A stretch of 64,000 nt of DNA, from NCBI GenBank assembly GCA_020636355.1, contig JACJYB010000002.1, positions 496,001 to 560,000 on the forward strand, given 5' to 3'. Source of the DNA: Lewinellaceae bacterium. Lineage in GTDB: Bacteria > Bacteroidota > Bacteroidia > Chitinophagales > Saprospiraceae. Each line of letters opens with the position of its first letter. Within the stretch, counting starts at the first letter, position 1. Below, in pieces: positions 52,401-57,186 of the stretch. The position numbers were made by a program, and so were the translations under genes. Under the pieces are notes generated by a model. It was given only the letters and a program-made list of their open reading frames with translations, did not search any database and was not told the DNA's origin.

Positions 52401-54476
52401 GGTAAGACCATTTCCATCCCGGGAACCTATGCAGACACGTTGACTTCAGCTTTCGGTTGTGACTCCATCGTCACACTGAACCTTGAAGTACTCGACCAAT
52501 TAACAACCACATTGGATGCGTCGATTTGTAGTGGTGAAACCTACACTTTCGATGGTCAGGCGCTTAACTCGTCCGGTACTTATACGGCATCGCTAACAGC
52601 TTCAAGTGGCTGTGACTCGATTGTCACATTAAATCTTCTGGTCATCGATCCGGTCATCGTGGACCAATCGGCCAGCATATGCGCCGGTGAGACCTATTCC
52701 TTCGACGGAAAAAGCCTGACCGCCAGCGGAGCTTATTCAGCTTCCTATACCAGCGCTGCAGGTTGTGACTCGATCATTAATCTAACTCTAGAGGTATTGC
52801 CAGCACCCACCATCACCATTTCGGAAGAAATATGTGAAGGACAAACCTATGCGTTCTTCGGTCAAAACCTGAGCACATCAGGCACCTATCAGGAGATAGC
52901 TACAAGCGCGAATGGTTGTGACTCCACGGTTATCCTGGAACTCACGGTCGTCAAACAAAAGAACAAGTCCATCAATCGGACCATTTGTTCATCTCAGGTC
53001 TTTTCATTTGACGGACAGGACCTGAATACCACCGGTACTTATACCGCGACATTTACGTCCGTTGCCGGATGTGATTCCATTGTCACCTTAAATCTGGTGG
53101 TTGCCGATCTGATACAAAGCACGATCAAGCAGCAGATCTGTGAAGGTCAATCCTACACATTCGGCGGCAAACAACTGACGACATCAGGCACCTACACGGA
53201 TACGCTGACAACATCAGCTGGTTGTGATTCGATCGTCACCCTTGAACTGGAAGTTTCCAGTCAAATAAAAACAACCGTCGATCAAACGATTTGTGAAGGT
53301 GAAACCTTTACCCTGGCAGGGAAAAGCTTCACGACTACCGGAGTTTACACCATTAATCTTACCAGCAGTTCCGGATGCGATAGCATCATAACGCTGAACC
53401 TGGATGTTTTGAATTCGATTGACGTGGAGGATGAAGTAACGCTTTGTGAAGGTGAAAGCATTGACTATCAGGGACTCCTGATCAATGCCAGCGGTGATTA
53501 TGAGGTCACACTGACCAGCGCAAGTGGTTGCGATAGCATCATACATGTCCATGCAACGGTTCTTGATGCCTACCGGGAGGACGTCTCCTATACGCTATGC
53601 CAGGGCGACTCGATCTTTATCGACGGCCAGTCTTATACGCAGGCAGCAAGTTTCAGTAAGACCTACCAGTCAGCTTCAGGATGCGATTCGATTGTGACTT
53701 ATTCGATTGAAATCATTCCTGAGAAAACATTGGTTGGTATCGATCAGGACATTTGCCTCGGGGATGATGCCATCTTAAAGGTAAATGCAGCAAACAATCT
53801 GGACTTGTACTGGGAAGGCCCGGGCCTATCCTGTACAGAATGCCGGCAGCCAAAGGTAACTCCGACGGAGACCACCACTTATACGGTAAAAACAATTGGC
53901 TGTACTGGCGATACCATTTCATCCCAGGTCACTGTAACGGTTTATGAGGCACCGGATATGGTAATGCCTGAGAATGTAGAGATCAAAAAGGGAGAATCTT
54001 CCACCCTAACTGTTCAAACGTCCAGTCCGGATGTGATCCTTGACTGGTACGCGAACGGCGAGTTGATCTGTTCCGATTGCAAGTCCATCACGGTAAATCC
54101 GGATAAAACAACTACATATACCGTGGAGGCAAGCAATCCGGCAGGATGTATGGCAGTAGCTGACTTTATCGTCTTTGTCGCTGATGACTGTGAATTCGAT
54201 AAAATAGAAATAGCGAACGCGATGACACCCAACCATGACGGGCGCAACGACCAATTCCTGATCCGTAATTCCGGTTCTTCCACCCTTGAGTCGTTAAAAA
54301 TCTTTAATCGCTGGGGTGAACTTATCTTCTCTACGAAAAATGTTGAGAATGAATTATGGGACGGAACCTACAAGAATACACCTCTCAACAGCGGCGTTTA
54401 CGTCTACTTGCTGGAAGGTCACTGTGCAGCCGGAGACAAGTTTGTCAAGAGCGGCAATATTTCAATAATTCGATAA
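40473..54476 (+). CDS. Giant repetitive T9SS-secreted adhesin with gliding-type C-terminal domain
   Basis: A 4667-residue exported protein. Order: signal peptide (about 1-22); unique N-terminal part; PKD-like domain (about 165-245); two HYR/Ig-like domains (about 250-410); array A of 84-residue Thr/Pro/Cys-rich units (413-2352); HYR-like domains (about 2430-2690); Ig-like domain (about 2690-2785); array B of 51-residue units (2822-4402); two Ig-like domains with CxxC-type pairs (SCTEC, ICSDC); and from 4573 the T9SS type-B, gliding-motility-associated C-terminal domain (NAMTPNHDGRNDQF, IFNRWGELIF, WDGTYKN, SGVYVY). It resembles SprB-like adhesins in export and size but does not have typical SprB repeats. 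Surface adhesion or gliding is inferred. The PorP/SprF gene 147 bp downstream is its likely secretion and anchoring partner. The frame is open over 14 kb with no break. Confidence 0.93.
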   Translation: MISYRYVFTTALLSLYFIGYSAKVYDSPDAFNSTFDIDYQPYELADCADLGFSMEGGKLRLVSPQRLTSANKSYVVNLSINERELDYHISWYDMPNAQGELLQSSQNGFSYNYSEAGSKSVRVRYNYKGRTYNYITNFDLERKSAFAPFAVSITGDSPTGCYLPGQVLNFTATSTNPSFDHFEWTISGNVSPTGTIPGSSVAVTVGSPPPSGVTPALFTVTAYDAGGNFLEFSSFYVYCNDNTNPVKTNPPNITISCTQDYTDTGITGVVSATDNCTPSGQLMFSYTDVLVSSNTCTTVYNRQWRVSDLCGNTSGASTPQQITIRDITAPVISVPPAVTVSCSGSTAPGSTGSATATDDCHNPVTPTYVDAITYDCPGPTQLATGYTINRTWTATDACTNSSSGVQTIRVNPAPAPSFSSPSIAAISCATAASYTPPTLTYTNGQSGNCLISGSANATITASSFNACSGGTISLSWTASGCGWGPITQTATVTVNPAPVASWTPPSLPGSLTCATASSFSAPNATYTNGESGSCAISESVTPVVTNNYDACGGTIDITWTGSGACPPAPYTASIPVSPAPTPTWGTPSLPGSLTCANAGSFSAPNLTYSNSGAGVCLVGGSVTPTVTPNYTACGGTIDIVWAAPSLSCGTMTNYTASITVTPAPTPTWGTPSLPSSVTCNAVASFTAPALTYSNSGSGACLIDGSVSASVSTTYDACGGTINITWIAPVLPCGTMSNYTASIPVDPAPTPTWGTPSLPGSLTCANAGSFSAPSLTYSNSESGGCLVNGSVTPTVTNNYDACGGTIDIIWAAPSLACGTMTNYTASIPVNPAPTPTWGTPSLPGSLTCANAGAFSAPSLTYSNSESGGCLVNGTVTPTVTNNYDACGGTIDIIWAAPSLACGTMTNYTASITISPAPTPTWGTPTLPGNLACSAVSSFTAPDLTYSNSEGGVCLIDGTVSPTIVNNFDACGGTIDITWPAPSLACGTMANYTASITVNPAPTPTWGTPTLPGNLACGAVASFTAPDLTYSNSEAGSCLVDGTVSPTIVNNFDACGGTIDITWPAPSLACGSLPNYTASITVDPAPTPTWGTPSLPSSVACSDVASFTAPDLTYSNSEAGSCLIDGTVSPTITTTYDACGGTIDITWPAPSLACGSIANYTASIPVDPAPTPTWGTPALPSSITCANASSFTAPDLTYSNSESGGCLVDGTVAGSIALNYDACGGTIDITWPAPSLACGTIADYTASIPVDPAPTPTWSTPSLPASLTCADVATFTAPDLTYSNSEAGSCLVDGTVVATIVNNFDACGGTIDITWSGPSLACGTLADYTASIPVDPAPTPSWGAPSLPANLACSDVATFIAPDLTYSNAEAGTCLIDGTVTPTIVNNFDACGGTIDITWAAPTLACGSMTDFTASIPVDPAPVPTWGTPTLPANLACGDVAAFTAPDLTYSNSEAGSCLVDGTISPTIVNNFDACGGTIDITWPAPSLACGSLSDYTASIPVDPAPTPSWGTPTLPPSVACIDVATFTAPDLTYSNSEAGTCLIDGTVSATITTTYDACGGTIDITWPAPTLACGTISDYTVSIPVDPAPTPTWGTPTLPASLSCANAGSFTAPDLSYSNSETGGCLIDGLVAATITLNYDACGGTVDITWPAPTLACGTIADYTASIPVDPAPLPTWGTPTLPANLACADVASFIAPDLTYSNSEGGSCLVDGTVTPTIVNNFDACGGTIDITWTAPSLACGSIADYTASIPVDPAPVPTWGTPALPANLACGDVSTFTAPDLTYSNSEAGSCLIDGIVTPTIVNNFDACGGTIDITWSAPSLACGSIADYTASIPVDPAPVPVWVAPTLPANLACGDVATFTAPDLTYSNSEAGSCLIDGTISPTVVNNFDACGGTIDITWPAPTLACGSISDYTVSIPVDPAPVPTWGTPTLPSSVACSDVATFSAPDLTYTNSEAGTCLIDGTIAPIVTSTYDACGGSIDITWPAPTLACGTLADLIVSIPVDPAADPVWDATPAIGPITCSEAESGTFTIPVLGYSNSEAGSCDVSGTSNGIITNTTFDACGGTVEITYSAAGLPVCFSLTDVTVTVTVVPAPSPSWDPTPSIPDISCAEADASSFIIPPLNYTNGESGTCEISGTINGVISSSSYTSCGGSVTVTYPAPSLPCSGLSDVTVSVNVLPALSPVWDPTPSFPNISCQDAETGTITIPQLGYTNSETGACEISGLIDGVITSPAFDECGGTLVITYPAPTLACGSLPDITVSVTVDPAPAPTWGGYTIPTDLTCDDATIFVAPTITYSNSNSGSCLIENTVTPVVTPSFDMCGGTITVEYPDQDYGCGTLTGFTEVITVQPASAPVFTSTPADATIACDAVGAFSPPNLTYDNSASGGCSISGTVAPSVTLNTLDCNDFIYVTWSYTDACNRLLEYTQTIEVIDDQPPTFTVPPSITLTCDQDPYDLGLTGDVTDEADNCATNLDATYTDNASQGCNGTGSITRTWTLSDDCGNVTTRNQTITIVDDEDPVISCPGDISLSCDISELPPYNDFFEFQTAGGTGFDNCGLNQASFGLVSETSNGGTCPEIVTRVYQIEDNCGNVATCSQIITINDTEAPTINGVPSDVTVNCGSIPPAPVLNVDVTASDNCTINSFTVNETNVPGSCESTYQIVRTYTAIDACGNSATETQTVTVINCFPIVTVNISPDEICEGGSSVISATVSGVFTNPAYQWEFSPDHINWSSAGSGSSITITNATSANAGFYRVTVADAPGNLGDPNCSIVSNEAYLSVIAHVETNLSEIVCPGEIVTVGSTNFSTPGTYDVTLTSSAGCDSIVHLTLANYTLQTTNLVETICDGGTVNVGGSLFNTTGNYTVVVPDVHGCDSTIHLDLTVKPNIINNQSLHLCFGEDVTIGGQTFNTTGNYTINLQTTFGCDSIINLNLVVEPKLTKFLDEQICQGDTYNFYGTIYSISGNYSTVVPGSAGCDTTVTLNLDVVTAITKTVNRTICLGDSIQLGSSYYNTSGTYTGTFVSQAGCDSIVTLNLTVVDNIITTLDEVICEGDSYSVGSNNYTTSGTYQNTFTSHGGCDSIVTLHLTVVPHRDSTIVADICQGSSYSVGGNSYNTTGVHTVTVQNAYGCDSTITLDLTVHPEYTQTSLVEICEGESLTTPKGTYSTSGTYQEDYISTFGCDSTVVIRLTVRPVFDRTITRQVCEGETVTIGSHTYNSTGNYTDSLQTRFGCDSVIHLNLTVLQELVSNFDLQICDGQSYVFGSQTLNTSGTYTETFASQAGCDSVVTLNLSVVPQITTTLDEQICEGDVFYLGSTPYSTSGTYTGNFTSVAGCDSIVTLNLTVESTIRYSFDQPLCEGESIVFNGSTITKAGTYRDTLPSAGGCDSIVTMRVQLLNSYSREINQQICNGVTIDFGGQTLSTSGTYVDTLTSTNGCDSIITLNLSVLPEITKSITKQICTGQTFDFNGAILTTSGTYVDTLQTSGGCDSIVTLNLSVLPALLTDLDVQLCTGQTYDFNGKTLTVDGTYTDTLTTMGGCDSIITLTLVFNDNFQTELDQKICEGETYDFFGQILDQTGTYTHTLASTAGCDSIITLNLEVSPSFSESISAAICQGESYTFNGQTLNASGVYVDTLQSAGGCDSIVTLDLTVNEQYSQNISRQICEGQSFTFDGQTLTASGTYTANLTTVNGCDSIVILDLQVLPQLTETLNVEICSGQSYTFNGQNLNIGGTYTANLTSSNGCDSIVTLNLSVLDKIRRTIDQQICSGQTYNFGGKSLTTAGTYQDTLVSAFGCDSIVTLNLEVLDQLTSTLDQSICNGETFTFDGQTLNSSGTYTATLTATSGCDSVVTLNLTVNEQYAQSISRQICEGQSFAFNGQTLTTTGTYTANLTTVNGCDSIITLDLQVLPQLTETLDVEICASQSYVFDGQTLNTSGTYTANLTSANGCDSIVTLNLAVLDKIRKTINQQICSGQSYTFGGKTISIPGTYADTLTSAFGCDSIVTLNLEVLDQLTTTLDASICSGETYTFDGQALNSSGTYTASLTASSGCDSIVTLNLLVIDPVIVDQSASICAGETYSFDGKSLTASGAYSASYTSAAGCDSIINLTLEVLPAPTITISEEICEGQTYAFFGQNLSTSGTYQEIATSANGCDSTVILELTVVKQKNKSINRTICSSQVFSFDGQDLNTTGTYTATFTSVAGCDSIVTLNLVVADLIQSTIKQQICEGQSYTFGGKQLTTSGTYTDTLTTSAGCDSIVTLELEVSSQIKTTVDQTICEGETFTLAGKSFTTTGVYTINLTSSSGCDSIITLNLDVLNSIDVEDEVTLCEGESIDYQGLLINASGDYEVTLTSASGCDSIIHVHATVLDAYREDVSYTLCQGDSIFIDGQSYTQAASFSKTYQSASGCDSIVTYSIEIIPEKTLVGIDQDICLGDDAILKVNAANNLDLYWEGPGLSCTECRQPKVTPTETTTYTVKTIGCTGDTISSQVTVTVYEAPDMVMPENVEIKKGESSTLTVQTSSPDVILDWYANGELICSDCKSITVNPDKTTTYTVEASNPAGCMAVADFIVFVADDCEFDKIEIANAMTPNHDGRNDQFLIRNSGSSTLESLKIFNRWGELIFSTKNVENELWDGTYKNTPLNSGVYVYLLEGHCAAGDKFVKSGNISIIR
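41709..47528 (+). repeat. Array A: 84-residue coding tandem repeats
   Basis: About 23 tandem units, each starting PAP-x-P-x-W and carrying four cysteines (in L-x-C, GGC/GSC, DACGG and LAC). Unit starts are 41709, 41961, 42207, then every 252 bp to 46491, then 46755, 47016, 47277 and 47529. The 17 units from 42207 to 46490 have exactly the same length (17 x 252 = 4284 bp) with no net indel. Units from 46491 to 47276 form a variant subfamily (88, 87 and 87 residues; DP-VWD-TP). Copies differ mostly by synonymous changes. Confidence 0.95.
42459..46490 (+). repeat. Five-unit higher-order repeat inside array A
   Basis: Every fifth 84-residue unit shares diagnostic residues. Units starting at 42459, 43719, 44979 and 46239 have SSV/PSV before the first Cys and TTY or STY before DACGG. 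The units that follow each (42711, 43971, 45231) have a CANA motif, a GGC and NY before DACGG; the next three usually have NNF. The period is 5 x 252 = 1260 bp. The array therefore seems to have grown by copying five-unit blocks. Confidence 0.85.
48936..53678 (+). repeat. Array B: 51-residue coding tandem repeats
   Basis: Thirty-two GCDS/GCDT motifs, from 48936 to 53679, span exactly 31 x 153 = 4743 bp, so the spacing is 51 residues throughout with no net indel. The unit is GCDS-IVTLNL-V ... IC-x-G-(E/Q) ... G-TY. There are two cysteines per unit (one in IC-x-G and one in GCDS), probably a disulfide pair. A further IC-x-G follows the last GCDS. Confidence 0.95.
51384..52607 (+). repeat. Four-unit duplication inside array B
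   Basis: Units 17-20 (51384-51995) and 21-24 (51996-52607) are the same four-unit block in the same order. Each block reads NEQY, then LPQLTETL, then DKIR, then DQLT after the GCDS strand, and the matching units end in the same residues (TTVN, SSN/SAN, SAF, ATS/ASS). The 612-bp copies differ at many synonymous sites, so the duplication is not recent. Confidence 0.85.
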
Positions 54477-54623
54477 CACAAAAAATAATAACAATACCAA
54501 AGAGTTTAATGCCATTTTTTTGATGACCGAGTGATGTGATAATCGCTTATTCGCCCCCCAAGATGTCATGTGGCCTCCCCCCCTGCCACGAGCTTATATA
54601 GGTAAAAATTTAAAGCTAGGGTT

Positions 54624-55673
54624 ATGAAACAATTTTACTTGTTCGTGTTCCTAACGGGGATGATCATGCTGAGTAGGACAGCTATGGGGCAGGATGTGCA
54701 CCTGTCTCATATCCATGCATCGCCGACATTCCTAAATCCCGCGATGGTGGGGTTGATGAACGAAGACTTAAGGCTCATAGGAAACTATCGCAGTCAATGG
54801 CAAACCTTCAACGCAGGATACCGTACCATGATCGCTTCGGCGGATATGAAGGCATTCAGAGGTTTCGGACTTCGCGATGAATTTGGTGCGGGCTTGCAGA
54901 TTCTCAGTGACAAGGCGGGAGACATTGCGTACAACACAACGGACATCGCTTTGACGTTGTCCTATCTTAAAGCGCTCAATCGCAATGGAGACCATCTTAT
55001 CTCCGCAGGTGCACGTATCGGATTTGTCCAGAATCAGTTCGATATTGAAAAATTACGCCTCTTGGATGAGGATCCGTCCCTATTGAACGGCGAATTGATG
55101 AACACCACCCAATACCTGGATATTTCGGCAGGCCTGGGATGGTTTGTGCCCCTCTACAACCGGTATGATTTTCTGTATCTGGGATTTTCAGGATTTCATC
55201 TGAATCGGGCAACCATTTCCTTTATGGATCATCAGGACATCCAAACCGAAGGGTTGCAGCTATATCCAAAGTACACCTTTCATGGCGGTGGAAGCATCCG
55301 TGTTAACGCTTATGTAGCCTTAAAACCGAGCTTTATATTCCATTACCAGGGGCCGCATCGTGAATTTAACCTGGGGACATTCGTCCGAATGTCGAAAGAG
55401 CCCCGCACTTACTTCCGGGCACAGTATGCCATCTATACTGGTTTCTGGCTTCGCTGGGCAATCAACGACGGCAAATTCCAGCGCGATGCCTTGATCGGAG
55501 CATTACGTTACGACTATAAGGATATGGTATTCACCTTTTCCTTTGACATGAATATCTCGGATTTAGCAAAAGCATCCCGTACGCTGGGAGGGCCTGAACT
55601 CTCTGTAATGAAGTATTTTGATTTTGACCGTCCGGCCAGAAAGCGGAGTAAAGTAAAATGTCCTGCATTCTAA
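54624..55673 (+). CDS. PorP/SprF-family type IX secretion outer-membrane protein
   Basis: A 349-residue outer-membrane beta-barrel with a signal peptide (MKQFYLFVFLTGMIMLSRTAMGQ). The mature start, DVHLSHIHASPTFLNPAMVG, is the family signature (Q-x-P-x-(Y/F)-S-Q-(Y/F)-xx-x-P-x-x-(L/Y)-NPA-like), and the barrel strands follow. PorP/SprF proteins are needed for secretion or attachment of T9SS substrates with type-B C-terminal domains and often lie next to them; SprF serves SprB in Flavobacterium. Position immediately after the giant gene fits. A terminator follows at 55728-55768. Confidence 0.92.
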   Translation: MKQFYLFVFLTGMIMLSRTAMGQDVHLSHIHASPTFLNPAMVGLMNEDLRLIGNYRSQWQTFNAGYRTMIASADMKAFRGFGLRDEFGAGLQILSDKAGDIAYNTTDIALTLSYLKALNRNGDHLISAGARIGFVQNQFDIEKLRLLDEDPSLLNGELMNTTQYLDISAGLGWFVPLYNRYDFLYLGFSGFHLNRATISFMDHQDIQTEGLQLYPKYTFHGGGSIRVNAYVALKPSFIFHYQGPHREFNLGTFVRMSKEPRTYFRAQYAIYTGFWLRWAINDGKFQRDALIGALRYDYKDMVFTFSFDMNISDLAKASRTLGGPELSVMKYFDFDRPARKRSKVKCPAF

Positions 55674-55727
55674 GTGGATGATAAAACGCCCATAAAATAA
55701 CCCGAGCGATGTTTTTGCACTTCTTTG

Positions 55728-55768
55728 AAAAAAGTAAGGCAGTTCAAATGAACTGCCTTTACTTTTTT
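55728..55768 (+). terminator. Intrinsic terminator after the PorP/SprF gene
   Basis: A long stem with one bulged T: AAAAAAGTAAGGCAGTTCA (55728-55746), a 2-nt gap, then TGAACTGCCTTTACTTTTTT (55749-55768). It ends in a T run on the plus strand, 55 bp after the stop codon. The A-rich left side makes it possibly bidirectional. Confidence 0.88.
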
Positions 55769-56287
55769 ATCTCATTAACCGCTTTCTATAACTTTGAATT
55801 GAACTTCAATGCTGAATGATATAAGACGCTTTTTAAACTATGTAGAGAGACTAATGAAAAAAAGCGGTCAATGAGTGATGTACATACATTGGTTCGTAAG
55901 AAAGTTACCCTGCCTTTGAGGTTTCCCTTTCGCTGATACAAATGTGCACACAGCCACGTCGAAAAGAAAGACAGATTGGATTATCGGACGATAAATCAGT
56001 ATGACCGTGTACATATGACCATCCTGGTTCCCTATCCAACTTAACTGCTCCTGACCTTTTCTGCCCTTTTTTCCACCCTTCCCAGATAGAAACAATAGTG
56101 TTTCCCTAGTCCCGTTTGGCTTTACCGTACGACCCTGCAGCCAAAATTACCTGCCGGTCCTGTCCTGGGCCACCAGGACAATCCAGTGTACCGGGAGTAC
56201 TTAACGAATCAAAAATAGGATACCTGCAGGAATGTTGCCACAACTTGGCCATTGAACTTTGCCCGTGGAACCGGTCATTCATACGAT
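55769..56287. other. Stretch without a convincing gene
   Basis: About 520 bp between two terminators. Minus-strand frames of 75 residues (55868-56095) and 66 residues (56106-56306) exist, but neither shows a signal peptide, repeat or known motif. The second has a DCPGGPGQDRQVILAAG segment that reads like a fragment of an exported protein. It may be a decayed gene, an undetected small RNA, or spacer. Confidence 0.4.
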
Positions 56288-56318
56288 AAAAAAAACCACC
56301 CATCAAGGACAGGTGGTT
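56288..56318 (-). terminator. Terminator after the LytTR regulator gene
   Basis: The 7-bp stem AACCACC (56294-56300)/GGTGGTT (56312-56318) has an 11-nt loop. On the minus strand it is followed by a run of T (plus-strand A run 56288-56295), which is the classical intrinsic terminator layout. It lies about 120 bp after the regulator stop. Confidence 0.72.
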
Positions 56319-56436
56319 CTAAGTTGAACTCTTTGGGTGAAACAACTTATAAGGATATGCAGTCGCAAATATATGTTTTCATATAGAAACTAACGAATAA
56401 ATTTGACTACCGAATGCAAATAAGTCATTACCGGAC

Positions 56437-57180
56437 CTATAAGCGGGGCAGTTGGTTTAAAAATTCGATTTTTTTGCGTTTTGAAACTGGCACCGAACTA
56501 TCATCCGACATGTGTAAAGTACCCTCTTTATTGTATTTCCGTACATGATTCAGGTTGACCAGATGGGATTTATGACATTGGAAGAAATTATGATGTTCCA
56601 ATATTCTCCTGAATTCGCCAATATTATAGGAACTCAGAATATTTGTTCTATTGGTGAGGTATACCTTGGTATATTTTTGATCCCCTTCACAGCGGATGAT
56701 TTCATTCATCTCCACGAATTCCAATCCTTCCATAGTAGGTATACCGATCCGGTTGGTCTTCCGGGTAGAACTACTGAGATGCTGCAACAATTCCTGAATG
56801 TTCGCATTGGACTTTTTACTCTCTATGCGCTTTTTGGCGTTCAGAACAACCTCCGTCAGCATACTGCTGTCTATGGGCTTTAACAAATACCCTATTGCAA
56901 AATGATTAAACGCATCCAAAGCATACTGATCGTAACCGGTCACAAAAATTACTTCAAAGTCCGGATGATCAAACATTTGCAATAAATCAAATCCGGTCTT
57001 CTCCGGCATTGCAATATCCAAAAATACAAGATCCGGCTCTTCGTTTTCAATCATCTCGTAGGCGTCATCGGCATTATCAGCATCTCCAATGATCTCAATT
57101 TCCGGAAAACTTTCTTCCAGTAATTCCTTCAACAATAAACGAGGATACTCTTCATCGTCCACTAAAACAACTCGTATCAT
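56437..57180 (-). CDS. LytTR-family response regulator
   Basis: A 247-residue two-component regulator. The receiver domain has the acidic pair D8/D9, phospho-acceptor D55 (VFLDIAMPEKTGF) and the conserved Lys in LLKPIDSS. A LytTR DNA-binding domain follows (about 145-245: EFVEMNEIIRCEGDQKYTKVYL and the FFQCHKSHLVNLNHVRKYN segment). It follows its probable kinase by 6 bp on the same strand. LytTR regulators usually bind paired direct repeats upstream of envelope or surface genes; target sites were not identified. Confidence 0.94.
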   Translation of the reverse strand: MIRVVLVDDEEYPRLLLKELLEESFPEIEIIGDADNADDAYEMIENEEPDLVFLDIAMPEKTGFDLLQMFDHPDFEVIFVTGYDQYALDAFNHFAIGYLLKPIDSSMLTEVVLNAKKRIESKKSNANIQELLQHLSSSTRKTNRIGIPTMEGLEFVEMNEIIRCEGDQKYTKVYLTNRTNILSSYNIGEFRRILEHHNFFQCHKSHLVNLNHVRKYNKEGTLHMSDDSSVPVSKRKKIEFLNQLPRL

Positions 57181-57186
57181 TTCATT

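Noticed and set aside
53214..53552. Antisense ORFs in the giant gene (this and several others)
   Set aside because: They arise from the periodic, low-stop-codon composition of the repeats on the opposite strand and show no domain or signal sequence.
41709..53678. CRISPR array or noncoding satellite
   Set aside because: Although highly regular, both arrays are in one open frame of 4667 codons, the periods are multiples of three, variation is largely synonymous, and there are no unique spacers between short identical repeats.
40473..54476. SprB itself (classical SprB repeat protein)
   Set aside because: The C-terminal domain and PorP/SprF neighbour fit an SprB-like role, but neither repeat type shows the usual short SprB repeat pattern (CNG-x-DG-x-A), so the gene symbol was not given.
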